Source: Lacticaseibacillus rhamnosus (GTDB taxonomy: Bacteria > Bacillota > Bacilli > Lactobacillales > Lactobacillaceae). From it: a stretch of 64,000 nucleotides of DNA. The position numbers and the translations under genes were made by a program. The notes beneath the pieces were generated by a model. The model was not told the DNA's origin and searched no databases. It saw only the letters and a list, made by a program, of their open reading frames with translations. The stretch's first letter is position 1. Each line of letters starts with the position of its first letter. Of this stretch, positions 1 to 9,168 are shown in pieces. Location of the stretch: assembly GCF_900636965.1 (NCBI RefSeq), contig NZ_LR134331.1, forward strand, positions 248,001-312,000, read 5' to 3'.

Positions 1-1286
<1,286 letters not shown>

Positions 1287-1302
1287 TCAAGATATTCAGT
1301 TT

Positions 1303-1347
1303 AAGAGCTTGCAGTTACCCACTTGAGGCAGCTGCAGGCTCTTTTTT
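1303..1347 (+). terminator. Terminator of guaB
   Basis: AAGAGCTTGCAG (1303-1314) pairs with CTGCAGGCTCTT (1332-1343, with one G-T pair), followed by a run of T to 1347. It lies 17 bases after the guaB stop codon. Confidence 0.85.
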
Positions 1348-1350
1348 AGT

Positions 1351-1469
1351 GAGCGCGAGCCGGTGCGGTTAGCAATCGGAGTGTAAGCGGCCTTAAGCGT
1401 GATGGCCGGTCTTTGGCCATTGCGCTTAAGGTCCTTACACGCAGATTGCTGCGCCGGGGAGCGCGTTAT
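1351..1469 (+). repeat. 119-bp palindromic repeat, copy R1
   Basis: First of two head-to-tail copies. Fixed paired blocks: GTGTAAG/CTTACAC and ATGGCC/GGCCAT around a short loop. The variable heptamer AGCAATC in the left arm is matched by GATTGCT in the right arm. The inner segment CCTTAAGCG is matched perfectly by CGCTTAAGG. The unit starts GAGCGCGAGCC and ends GAGCGCGTTAT. Confidence 0.9.
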
Positions 1470-1476
1470 AGAAAGC

Positions 1477-1595
1477 GAGCGTGAACCAGCGCGGTTAGGG
1501 ATCGGAGTGTAAGTGGCCTCAGGCGTGAAGGCCGGTCTTTGGCCATTGCGCCCAAGGCCCTTACACGCAGACTTCTGCGCCGGGGAGCGCGTTAT
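1477..1595 (+). repeat. 119-bp palindromic repeat, copy R2 (mismatched arms)
   Basis: Directly follows R1 in the same orientation. Its left heptamer AGGGATC does not match its right heptamer GACTTCT, and the inner pair CCTCAGGCG/CGCCCAAGG is also imperfect. The left heptamer is of the R8/R10 type and the right one is of the R3/R7 type, so this copy looks like a recombinant. Confidence 0.88.
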
Positions 1596-1630
1596 GATAA
1601 TCGCGAGCAAGACAGTTTTAACGTGCGAGC

Positions 1631-2320
1631 TTACCGGTTTTGATAACGTGTCCGATGAAAAGCAGTCAGTATCGGTGTGCCAAAAGTGGCGGCAATTGCT
1701 AACGGCCAAGGAACGGGGTGCTCTGTGGTCGTCAACAATGTTTGCAGCCATTGCGCAGTCGGCAGTAGTTTTATCAGCCGATGACTGGAGAATTGGGTAA
1801 ATAACAGATTCTCACTATAAAATAGGATCAGGTGCCGCTGTAGAAGCGGGTCATGGATTGGCAACAGCAAATCATTGCTATTATTGCGATCACCCAAAAA
1901 CAGTGGCAGTCCTGCGAAGTCGCGTTGTAAATCAAATGTCCGGCTTTTATGAGCACTGGCCATTGCTGGCGTGAGTCGTAACATGAAAACCAGTTTATGT
2001 GCTGCTGCCCACAACAACATATTGGCAATAGCAGCATCGGTTGCCGTGAAATTGAAAGCAAGCTGCTGTGCTGCAGGACTGGCGAATGCTTGGCGTAGCT
2101 TTGACTGGAGCTCAGTAGTGGTTTGTTTATCTGAATAAAGCACCTGCAGCTGCCGAACACCGCGTAGCCAATGAAGGTGGGTTGCCAAGCGTAGGGTCAA
2201 CCATTCGTCTTGGTGGTGAAGCAGCCAATAGGTACTACCGCTTGAATGGGCAATGTTAATACCGGCAATTTGCATCGTTTGCGGCAAACTGGCAGCTACG
2301 AGGGTTGTTAATTTTGGCAA
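1631..2320 (-). CDS. Conserved-looking protein of unknown function
   Basis: A 229-residue protein I do not recognise. It has no signal peptide and no clear membrane segment. It is rich in Leu, Ala, Thr and His, with a stretch around residues 165-190 (LFYSENLLFTQFSSH) but no catalytic motif I can name. I place the start at a TTG (2318-2320) because GGGAGGTG lies seven bases upstream of it. The longer reading from a GTG would begin inside that ribosome binding site. It is a lone gene on the minus strand between guaB and the VanR-type regulator and ends about 35 bases from repeat R2. Being an uninterrupted frame with a good RBS, it is probably real. Confidence 0.6.
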   Translation of the reverse strand: MPKLTTLVAASLPQTMQIAGINIAHSSGSTYWLLHHQDEWLTLRLATHLHWLRGVRQLQVLYSDKQTTTELQSKLRQAFASPAAQQLAFNFTATDAAIANMLLWAAAHKLVFMLRLTPAMASAHKSRTFDLQRDFAGLPLFLGDRNNSNDLLLPIHDPLLQRHLILFYSENLLFTQFSSHRLIKLLPTAQWLQTLLTTTEHPVPWPLAIAATFGTPILTAFHRTRYQNR

Positions 2321-2406
2321 AAGAACACCTCCCACTTGAAATGCAAAGCACGCATGGCGCTCGTTTTCTTAGGGTTTTCGTAAAGAATTCCCGGTCCAAT
2401 TTTGGT

Positions 2407-2412
2407 ACAATG
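2407..2412 (+). promoter_or_regulatory. Likely -10 box of vanR-type operon
   Basis: TACAAT about 50 bases before the response regulator start. No convincing -35 box is visible at the usual distance, which would fit an activator-dependent promoter. Confidence 0.4.
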
Positions 2413-2463
2413 GACAGTGATGTTACAGTCCCTAACGATTGCCGTATAAATGGAGTCAAAATT

Positions 2464-3150
2464 ATGAAGATATTAATTGTAGACGATGATAAAGAAATCG
2501 TTGAACTATTGAGCATTTATGTTAAAAACGAAGGCTATGAACCTATTCAAGCATACTCGGGCAAAGAAGCGATTACCAAGCTTGTGACCAATCCCGATAT
2601 TGCGTTAATGATTTTGGATATTATGATGCCGAATATGTCAGGCATGGATGTGGTTAAGGAAGTACGCAAGGATTCGCAAATTCCGATTATCATTGTGTCA
2701 GCCAAAACAGCAGATATGGATAAGATTCAAGGATTGATCACCGGTGCTGACGATTACGTCACGAAACCATTTAATCCACTTGAGGTGATGGCGCGAGTCA
2801 AGAGTCTTTTGCGTCGGAGTCAAAATGAGGTGACCAATTCGGAGCCGGATGTGCTGGAAGTCGGGCCTTTGACGATTAAAAAGGATAGCCACGAGGTCAC
2901 AACTTTGACCGGCAAACAGATTCAGTTAACGGCTTTGGAGTTTGGAATTCTCTACTTACTTGCCAGTCACCCGAATCGCGTCTTTTCCGCTGACGAGATT
3001 TTTGAGCGGGTTTGGCAACAGGAGTCAATTGTATCCGCCAAGACCGTGATGGTGCATGTTTCACACCTGCGTGACAAGATTGAAGAGGCAACAGATGGTG
3101 AGAAGGTCATCGAAACAGTCTGGGGCGTTGGCTACAAGGTCGAGGCCTAG
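2464..3150 (+). CDS. OmpR/VanR-family response regulator
   Basis: A 228-residue two-component regulator. The receiver domain (about 1-115) has the acidic pocket VDDD (7-9), phospho-acceptor Asp52 in LDIMMP and the conserved Lys in TKPF near 105. A winged-helix DNA-binding domain (about 130-228) ends with the typical VWGVGYK motif. I start at the ATG at 2464 (MKILIVDDD); an upstream in-frame extension has no receiver-domain homology. It is followed three bases later by its histidine kinase, then by a D,D-carboxypeptidase that overlaps the kinase. That suggests the system senses or adjusts the cell wall. The domain order and the partner kinase resemble VanR/VanS, but no vanH/A/X genes are present, so a resistance role is not implied. 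Confidence 0.92.
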   Translation: MKILIVDDDKEIVELLSIYVKNEGYEPIQAYSGKEAITKLVTNPDIALMILDIMMPNMSGMDVVKEVRKDSQIPIIIVSAKTADMDKIQGLITGADDYVTKPFNPLEVMARVKSLLRRSQNEVTNSEPDVLEVGPLTIKKDSHEVTTLTGKQIQLTALEFGILYLLASHPNRVFSADEIFERVWQQESIVSAKTVMVHVSHLRDKIEEATDGEKVIETVWGVGYKVEA

Positions 3151-3153
3151 TTC

Positions 3154-4344
3154 ATGAGCGAAAAGGTCAAACTCACTGGTAAGGAAAAGTCCGAGTTGTG
3201 GATTGAAGGCATTGTGACAGTTATTTTGTTACTGATGCTGAACTTTGCGTTGTTAGTGCTGATTAATCAGATGATTGCGCATAATCCCGGGTTGGAGAAT
3301 GCAATCTGGGGTGTGAAGACGAATTTGACTTTTGGCCGCGGCGGTTTTCATCTGTGGAGCTGGTCGAATCTTTTCCTTACCTTGATGGGCATTGCAGACG
3401 TCATTGTGGTGTACTGGCGATTGGCACGGCGATATCGGCAGATGCAGATGCGCCACGTGATTGCAGAGTTGCATTATATTGCGGATGGCCACTTGGATCA
3501 CCGAATTAAATTTGAGGTGAATACCGAGCTGCAAAAAGTGGTTAGCAGCATTAATGCGCTGGTTGATTCTACCGTGAACTCTATGGAAGAGGAACGACGA
3601 ATCGAACAGAGTAAAGATGAGCTGATTACCAATGTCAGTCATGATATCCGCACACCGTTGACCTCGATCATTGGCTACTTAGGCTTGATTGAGGATCATC
3701 AATACCGAAGTGAAGCAGAGCTACTCAAGTACACGCACACAGCGTATTTGAAAGCAAAGCAGATGAAGGTTTTGGTTGAAGATCTGTTTGAGTATACCAA
3801 GGTTAAATCAACCACGACCAAGTTGAATCCGGTCCGGTTCAATATGATTGCGATGTTGGAACAGCTTGCCGCGAGCTTTGAGTTGGAAGCCCATAAGAAA
3901 CACATGCGGATCCTAGTCAGTGGCGAACCGAACCCATTAATGATGGAAGCTGACACTGAAAAGCTGGGACGCGTTTTCAATAATCTGATCGTCAATGCGT
4001 TGAAATACGGGCAAGGCGGACGGCACATTTTCCTTGACGCCCAGCGAATTGGCAGCGAAGTCGTCGTGAAGGTTTCAAATGATGGGGCTCAGATTCCCAA
4101 CGATGCCTTAAGCCAGTTGTTTGATCGCTTTTACCGGGTGGAAGAAAGCCGCTCCCAAGAAACCGGGGGCACAGGACTAGGGTTGGCCATTGCGCAAAGC
4201 ATCATTGCGTTGCATGGCGGGTATATTTACGCAGATTCCAGTCCTGAATTAACCAGTTTTGTGATTCATTTACCATTAAAAGTTGGCGCCTCGCTGACGG
4301 ATAAACAAACTAAATCTAATGAGGAAGCAGGAAAGACGAAATGA
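3154..4344 (+). CDS. VanS-type sensor histidine kinase
   Basis: A 396-residue membrane kinase. Two membrane segments (about 18-42 and 70-90) flank a short extracellular loop of some 30 residues. A HAMP-like linker (about 90-150) follows, then the dimerisation domain with the phosphorylated His163 in VSHDIRTPLT. The ATPase domain has the N box (NNLIVNALKYG, about 275), the G1 box (SNDGAQIP) and the G2 box (GGTGLGLAI, about 340). It starts three bases after the regulator stop and ends overlapping the carboxypeptidase gene by four bases (ATGA), so all three are one transcript. The short sensor loop gives no clue to the ligand. Confidence 0.92.
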   Translation: MSEKVKLTGKEKSELWIEGIVTVILLLMLNFALLVLINQMIAHNPGLENAIWGVKTNLTFGRGGFHLWSWSNLFLTLMGIADVIVVYWRLARRYRQMQMRHVIAELHYIADGHLDHRIKFEVNTELQKVVSSINALVDSTVNSMEEERRIEQSKDELITNVSHDIRTPLTSIIGYLGLIEDHQYRSEAELLKYTHTAYLKAKQMKVLVEDLFEYTKVKSTTTKLNPVRFNMIAMLEQLAASFELEAHKKHMRILVSGEPNPLMMEADTEKLGRVFNNLIVNALKYGQGGRHIFLDAQRIGSEVVVKVSNDGAQIPNDALSQLFDRFYRVEESRSQETGGTGLGLAIAQSIIALHGGYIYADSSPELTSFVIHLPLKVGASLTDKQTKSNEEAGKTK

Positions 4345-5651
4345 AGAAGTTGTTACGTGGGTTGGTTGCCGCAATGGTCGCGGTATTAATGATAGGTGGT
4401 GCTGCTCCAGCGGCGTCCGTTGCAGCTGCCGAAAGCAGTGATACAAATCTGGTTAATGCCAAAGCCGCGGTTGCAATTGAACCTACAACTGGCAAGGTTT
4501 TATATGCTAAGAATGCAAGTACGGTTTTGCCGATTGCATCCATGACCAAGATGATCAGTATTGAGTTAGTTCTCGATGCCATTAAATCAGGCAAGATCAA
4601 GTGGGACGACAAGGTGACGTTGGATCAGTCAATATGGACAATTAGTCAAGACCGTGATCTCAGCAATGTGCCGCTGCGACGTGATGGCTCATACTCAGTG
4701 CGCGAGTTATATGATGCCTCGCTCATCTACTCAGCCAATGCAGCCATGATGTTGCTTGCAAAGGCAGTAGCCGGCAGCCAGGAGAAGTTTGTTAATCAAA
4801 TGGATGCCAAACTCAAGAGCTGGGGCATTACAGACGCCAAAATTGTCAATGTGACAGGGCTGAATAATAGTCAGTTGAAAGATGCCAAAGTACCAGGCAC
4901 TGGCGACAACGCGGAAAACGAAATGTCAGCCAAAGATATGGCACAAGTCGCGCAACACTTAATTAAGGATCATCCGGAAGTTTTAAAAACAACCAGTATT
5001 GCCAAGCAGACCTTCCGTAAAGGGACCGATGATGCGATCAATATGGAAAACTGGGATTGGATGCTCAAAGGTTTGGTTTCCTACGATAAGAACCTGCCAG
5101 TTGACGGGCTAAAAACCGGGACTTCCGATGCGGCTGGCGACTGCTTTACCGGGACGGTTGAAAAGAATGGCATGCGGATTATCACCGTGGTGTTGCACGC
5201 AAACGGCGATGCCAAGACACGGCGATTTGATGAAACCAAAAAGCTGATGACCCATGTTCTGGAAAACTGGAAGACCATAACGCTTGCGAATGCCGGACAA
5301 AGTATCAAGGGCTACAGTAAGGTCAATGTCAACCGTGGCGCATCACGGACAACACCGATTGCACCAAGCGCAAAAGCCGTTGCCGTTGTTCCCGCTGATG
5401 CAAGTAAAAAGACACTTAAGTATACTTACACACCGGCTAAGGGTGTCAAAAAGAACACAATTGAAGCACCCGTCAAGAAAGGTACCACGATCGGTAATTT
5501 GAAGGTAACCGCAAAAGACGATCAACTTGGCTTTGTGGGTGATAACGCACAAGAAGGTATCACCCTTAAAACGACCAAGTCCAATCAGAAAGCTAATTTC
5601 TTTGTCCTGATTTTCCGTGGCATTGGTGATTTCTTCAGTCACATTTTTTAG
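4341..5651 (+). CDS. dacA: Serine-type D-Ala-D-Ala carboxypeptidase (PBP5 family)
   Basis: Trims the terminal D-Ala from peptidoglycan stem pentapeptides on the outside of the membrane. The 436-residue protein has an N-terminal signal peptide (about 1-30, cleavage near SVAAA). All three penicillin-binding motifs are present: SMTK (67-70), SAN (131-133) and KTGT (258-261). A PBP5-type C-terminal beta domain follows (about 310-410), and a hydrophobic amphipathic tail (FFVLIFRGIGDFFSHIF) fits a membrane anchor. Translation is coupled to the kinase gene (four-base overlap). Co-transcription with a VanRS-type pair suggests that wall stress adjusts pentapeptide trimming. That regulatory role is inference. 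Confidence 0.93.
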   Translation: MKKLLRGLVAAMVAVLMIGGAAPAASVAAAESSDTNLVNAKAAVAIEPTTGKVLYAKNASTVLPIASMTKMISIELVLDAIKSGKIKWDDKVTLDQSIWTISQDRDLSNVPLRRDGSYSVRELYDASLIYSANAAMMLLAKAVAGSQEKFVNQMDAKLKSWGITDAKIVNVTGLNNSQLKDAKVPGTGDNAENEMSAKDMAQVAQHLIKDHPEVLKTTSIAKQTFRKGTDDAINMENWDWMLKGLVSYDKNLPVDGLKTGTSDAAGDCFTGTVEKNGMRIITVVLHANGDAKTRRFDETKKLMTHVLENWKTITLANAGQSIKGYSKVNVNRGASRTTPIAPSAKAVAVVPADASKKTLKYTYTPAKGVKKNTIEAPVKKGTTIGNLKVTAKDDQLGFVGDNAQEGITLKTTKSNQKANFFVLIFRGIGDFFSHIF

Positions 5652-5671
5652 TCGGCACTGCTGACATCATG

Positions 5672-5721
5672 AGGTGAATGTTTTGGACTCCCGGTTGGAG
5701 GTCAACGCGTTCGCCTTTTTT
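5672..5721 (+). terminator. Terminator of vanRS-type/dacA operon
   Basis: AGGTGAATG (5672-5680) pairs with CGTTCGCCT (5708-5716) using two G-T pairs, followed by T5. Confidence 0.6.
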
Positions 5722-5723
5722 GT

Positions 5724-5842
5724 GAGCGCGAGCCGGCGCGCTTAGAAGTCGGAGTGTAAGTGGCCTCAACCGTGATGGCTGGGCTTTGGCCATTGCGGTT
5801 GAGGTCCTTACACGCAGACTTCTGCGCCGGGGAGCGCGTTAT
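5724..5842 (+). repeat. 119-bp palindromic repeat, copy R3
   Basis: Left heptamer AGAAGTC is matched by right GACTTCT. Inner segment CCTCAACCG is matched perfectly by CGGTTGAGG. It begins three bases after the dacA terminator T run. Confidence 0.9.
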
Positions 5843-5849
5843 AGAAAAT

Positions 5850-5968
5850 GAGCGCGAGCCAGCCCGTTTAGAAACCGGAGTGTAAGTGGCCTCAACCGTG
5901 ATGGCCGGGCTTTGGCCATTGCGGCTAAGGTCCTTACACGCAGGTTTCTGGGTTAAAAAACGCGTTAT
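5850..5968 (+). repeat. 119-bp palindromic repeat, copy R4
   Basis: Tandem with R3. Left heptamer AGAAACC is matched by right GGTTTCT. The inner pair CCTCAACCG/CGGCTAAGG has two mismatches. The right outer arm is diverged (GGGTTAAAAAACGCG instead of the usual GCGCCGGGGAGCGCG). Confidence 0.88.
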
Positions 5969-6015
5969 GATGGAACAGGATCACGAAGCACTGAATTTCA
6001 TGGGAGGCTAGCAAG

Positions 6016-6513
6016 ATGGTAACGTATCATGAAATTACCCCGGCTGGTTTGGCTAATCTTAAACAAGAAGTTGCGGATCTCAAGGCGATTCGGCCAGCTA
6101 AGATTAAGAACCTGGCTGAAGCAGCGGCTTTGGGTGATCGTTCAGAGAATGCAGAATACAGCGCCGCTAAACGCGAATTACGGCAATTAGAGGGTCGCTT
6201 GCGATATTTGGACAAGTTGATTCGGTATGCCAAAGTGACGACGCCGGCCGCGGCCAACCTTGCTGATATCGGTAATTGGGTGACACTTGAATTTGACGAT
6301 GATCAGGATGAAGACACTTATGAGTTGGTCGGGCCAGCAGAAGCGGGGATGGGGGCAGCTAAACTTGCCATCAACTCACCACTGGGAGCAGCCGTTCGTC
6401 GCCATCATGTTGGCGATACGGTCACCGTCACGGCACCGAGTGGCACTTATCAGGTAACGGTTATGGCCATTAGTCCGCATGCGCCCGGTAAGTCAGTCGA
6501 GCAGCACGACTGA
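6016..6513 (+). CDS. greA: GreA-type transcript cleavage factor
   Basis: A 165-residue protein of the GreA/GreB family, which enters the RNA polymerase secondary channel and stimulates cleavage of backtracked RNA. The N-terminal half (about 1-75) is the coiled-coil finger with the conserved stretch GDRSENAEY (36-44), whose acidic residues act at the polymerase centre. The C-terminal half (about 85-160) is the FKBP-like domain (SPLGAAVRRHHVGDTVTV). It is slightly longer than classic GreA (about 158 residues), so it could be a second paralog. GGGAGGCT lies ahead of the ATG. It is a single gene between repeat R4 and murE. Confidence 0.9.
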   Translation: MVTYHEITPAGLANLKQEVADLKAIRPAKIKNLAEAAALGDRSENAEYSAAKRELRQLEGRLRYLDKLIRYAKVTTPAAANLADIGNWVTLEFDDDQDEDTYELVGPAEAGMGAAKLAINSPLGAAVRRHHVGDTVTVTAPSGTYQVTVMAISPHAPGKSVEQHD

Positions 6514-6659
6514 AGCAAACTCCTCGATTTATGACGGAAACTTTCAATGCTGATGCGAGGATCATGTTGGCCATAACCGAATGTCAGAAGAACAAGCATC
6601 TGAGGCGTGTTTTTCATCATGGTTTCAAATAGATCAAGATGAAAGCTGCCACAGTGCTT

Positions 6660-6669
6660 ATGCTATAAT
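6660..6669 (+). promoter_or_regulatory. Extended -10 promoter of murE
   Basis: TGCTATAAT is an extended -10 box (TG-N-TATAAT), about 42 bases before the murE start. The -35 position is weak. Confidence 0.6.
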
Positions 6670-6710
6670 GAAGCTTGAATTCACGGCATATAAAAAGGAG
6701 TAGCAGCCCA

Positions 6711-8264
6711 ATGGCACTATCACTTAGAGCTTGTATTTTATTATTGAAGGAACATCACTTATTAAAAAGTGCGGCAATTCAGACCACTGAAGATGTCGAT
6801 ATGACCGGCATTGCCTATGATTCACGAAAAGTTTCCGGGCCGACTTTGTTTTTCTGCAAAGGGGACAAATTTCGGCCGATTTATCTGTCCATGGCCAAAG
6901 ATAACGGCGCCAGAACCTATGTTGCCGAAAAGCCTTACGTGGAAGGTAATGGTTTAAATGCCTTAATCGTTCGGAATATCACAAAAGCAATGGCGATTCT
7001 CAGTGCGGCCTTTTTCGATTATCCGCAAGATGATTTGTTTGTAATTGCTTATACCGGTACTAAGGGCAAAACAACCGCCGCTTATTTCACCGAGGCGATT
7101 TTGAATGAGGCTCGGCCGCGGCACATCGCCTTGTTCTCCACCATTGATACAGTGGTTGGCCCTGAGCCGGATCAGCGGTTTAAATCGAACTTAACCACCC
7201 CGGAAAGTTTGGACTTGTTCCGGGATATGCGCGAAGCAGTTGAAAATGGTATGACGCATTTGGTGATGGAAGTTTCCAGTCAGGCTTATTTACGTAATCG
7301 CGTCTTTGGGCTGACTTATGATGTAGGCTTCTTCTTAAACATTACCCCCGATCACATCGGACCAAACGAACATCCGACTTTTGCCAATTATCTGCACAAT
7401 AAGCTGCAGTTGTTGGTCAATGCGCGCAAAGTAGTGATTAACGCGGAAACCGAGCATTTTGATCAGGTCTATGCGGCAGCAACCACCACGACTTATCCGG
7501 AGAGCATTTATTTGTTCGCCAGCGCTGGATTCAAGCCTAAGCGCGACGACATTGATATTGATTTCCGATTTGACAGCCAAGAAGCTGATGTCGCCGAAAG
7601 TCGCTTTACACTCGTGCCGGTAACGGAAAAAGCAGCGGCACTTAATATTGGCGGTCATTATTCGCTGGCTTTAATCGGCGACTTCAATGAAAGTAATGCG
7701 ACAGCAGCGATTATCGGCGCCGGCCTGGCAGGTGTGGATGCATCTGCTGCGGTGCCTGGCATCGCCAAAGTCAAAATTCCGGGACGGATGGAACATTTTC
7801 AGGTTCCGGGCCACGGTACGGTTTATGTGGATTATGCCCACAATTATGCTAGTATGAAGGCTTTGTTATCGTTCCTAAAACGTTCCTACAAAGATCCGCG
7901 CTTGCTGGTCGTTGTCGGCTCCCCTGGTGATAAAGGGGTTTCGCGGCGCCCGGGCTTTGCCAAAGTATTAACTGAGTTGGCAACAGAAGCCTTTTTAACA
8001 ACAGATGATCCCGGCTATGAGGATCCAGCCAATATTATCAATGAAATCGACCTTAAGATTGATCACACCAAAGTTAAGGTTCACAAGGTGCTTGATCGTA
8101 AAGAAGCGATCACGGAAGCGATTAAGGCCAGTGGTCCCAAAGATGTTGTGGTTGTTGCCGGTAAAGGCGCAGATCCGTATCAAAAAATTCGGGGCGTCAA
8201 CACACCTTGGCCGACTGATATGGCCGTTGTCAAGGAAGTCACCCAATCGTTACAGGAAGGCTGA
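6711..8264 (+). CDS. murE: UDP-MurNAc-tripeptide synthetase (Lys-type MurE)
   Basis: Adds the third residue to UDP-MurNAc-L-Ala-D-Glu in the cytoplasm. 517 residues with the three Mur ligase domains: N-terminal UDP-binding (about 1-105), central ATPase with P-loop TGTKGKT (115-121) and MEVSSQAYLRNRV, and a C-terminal domain (about 350-517). The DAP-adding enzymes carry DNPR at the substrate site. Here the corresponding segment reads TTDDPGYEDP, which fits a lysine-adding enzyme. I start at the ATG at 6711, ten bases after AAAAAGGAG; the longer frame begins at a TTG upstream of that site. It is followed five bases later by a racemase likely to supply D-Asp for the interpeptide bridge. Confidence 0.9.
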   Translation: MALSLRACILLLKEHHLLKSAAIQTTEDVDMTGIAYDSRKVSGPTLFFCKGDKFRPIYLSMAKDNGARTYVAEKPYVEGNGLNALIVRNITKAMAILSAAFFDYPQDDLFVIAYTGTKGKTTAAYFTEAILNEARPRHIALFSTIDTVVGPEPDQRFKSNLTTPESLDLFRDMREAVENGMTHLVMEVSSQAYLRNRVFGLTYDVGFFLNITPDHIGPNEHPTFANYLHNKLQLLVNARKVVINAETEHFDQVYAAATTTTYPESIYLFASAGFKPKRDDIDIDFRFDSQEADVAESRFTLVPVTEKAAALNIGGHYSLALIGDFNESNATAAIIGAGLAGVDASAAVPGIAKVKIPGRMEHFQVPGHGTVYVDYAHNYASMKALLSFLKRSYKDPRLLVVVGSPGDKGVSRRPGFAKVLTELATEAFLTTDDPGYEDPANIINEIDLKIDHTKVKVHKVLDRKEAITEAIKASGPKDVVVVAGKGADPYQKIRGVNTPWPTDMAVVKEVTQSLQEG

Positions 8265-8269
8265 TTTGA

Positions 8270-9022
8270 ATGCGTCAATTTTTCACCGTTATTGGTGGCA
8301 TGGGGACACCGGCAACCGAGAGTTATGTGCGTCTGCTGAATCAACGCACGCATGCCCATAGCGATCAGGAATATCTCAATTATATTTTGGTCAATGATGC
8401 CACAGTGCCGGATCGAACCGATTATATTCTGGATCACAGTAAACCGAGCTTCTTCCCGGATTTACTAGAAGACGTTCGGGCACAAAGTCTGTTGCAGCCT
8501 GAATTCATCGTGATCGTTTGCAACACGGCGCACTACTTTTATGATCAATTAGCTGCTGCATCGTCTGTGCCACTGTTACACATGCCGCGGCTGGCCATTC
8601 GCGATATGTGCGAGCGATTCCCGAATGAGGAGCGGATCGGTCTTATTGCAACCCAAGGTACGATCAAAGATGGCATTTACAGTCATGAAATCGAAAATAC
8701 AGGGCGCAAGGTTATTTTAGGAGATCAGGCGTTGCAGGACATGGTGACAGAGCTCATTTATAAGTACGTCAAAGAAAAGGGCGAAGTCAATGCCGAGTTA
8801 TATCATCGCATCTTGAAACGGATGCACGATGATTTTCAGGTTAACGTCATTGTTCTTGGCTGCACCGAGCTTTCGTTTGCTCAGGAAAAAGCCGGTGATC
8901 ATCCATATCATGTGATTGATGCTCAAAGTATTATCGTGGACAAGACCATTGCACTCGGTAAGGCTTTTCGGAAAAGTGAGGCAGCGGGTAAGGCATTGTT
9001 GAATCAAATGATGGTGCGTTAG
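8270..9022 (+). CDS. Aspartate/glutamate racemase family protein
   Basis: A 250-residue PLP-independent amino acid racemase of the Asp/Glu/hydantoin family. The two catalytic cysteines lie in conserved settings: VCNTAHYF (about 83) and LGCTELSF (about 200). The N-terminal GGMGTPATESY motif is typical of aspartate racemases (YgeA/RacD type) and differs from the glutamate racemase MurI. It starts five bases after murE, so the two are co-transcribed. Species of this group use a D-Asp/D-Asn bridge on L-Lys, so a role in making D-Asp for cross-linking is likely. This is inferred from context; substrate specificity cannot be read from sequence alone. Confidence 0.85.
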   Translation: MRQFFTVIGGMGTPATESYVRLLNQRTHAHSDQEYLNYILVNDATVPDRTDYILDHSKPSFFPDLLEDVRAQSLLQPEFIVIVCNTAHYFYDQLAAASSVPLLHMPRLAIRDMCERFPNEERIGLIATQGTIKDGIYSHEIENTGRKVILGDQALQDMVTELIYKYVKEKGEVNAELYHRILKRMHDDFQVNVIVLGCTELSFAQEKAGDHPYHVIDAQSIIVDKTIALGKAFRKSEAAGKALLNQMMVR

Positions 9023-9036
9023 TGTGCCGGAAAAAG

Positions 9037-9081
9037 GCGTCGGAAGCAGCTGGTTCATATCAGTAACTTCCGGCGCTTTTT
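9037..9081 (+). terminator. Terminator of murE-racemase operon
   Basis: GCGTCGGAAG (9037-9046) pairs with CTTCCGGCGC (9067-9076, one G-T pair) followed by T5. Confidence 0.85.
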
Positions 9082-9168
9082 ATGACTATAGGCATCGAGC
9101 GGGTCATGCAAAATAATACTTACTTGTGGTAAGCTTTAATTAGTACCCAATAAAGGAGATGGCATATT

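Noticed and set aside
1296-1800. Open frames on both strands across repeats R1 and R2
   Set aside because: They arise from the G+C-rich repeat units, have no ribosome site, and their translations repeat with the DNA units.
2464-5651. Glycopeptide resistance cluster
   Set aside because: Only the regulator, kinase and carboxypeptidase are present; no D-lactate dehydrogenase, ligase or dipeptidase genes.
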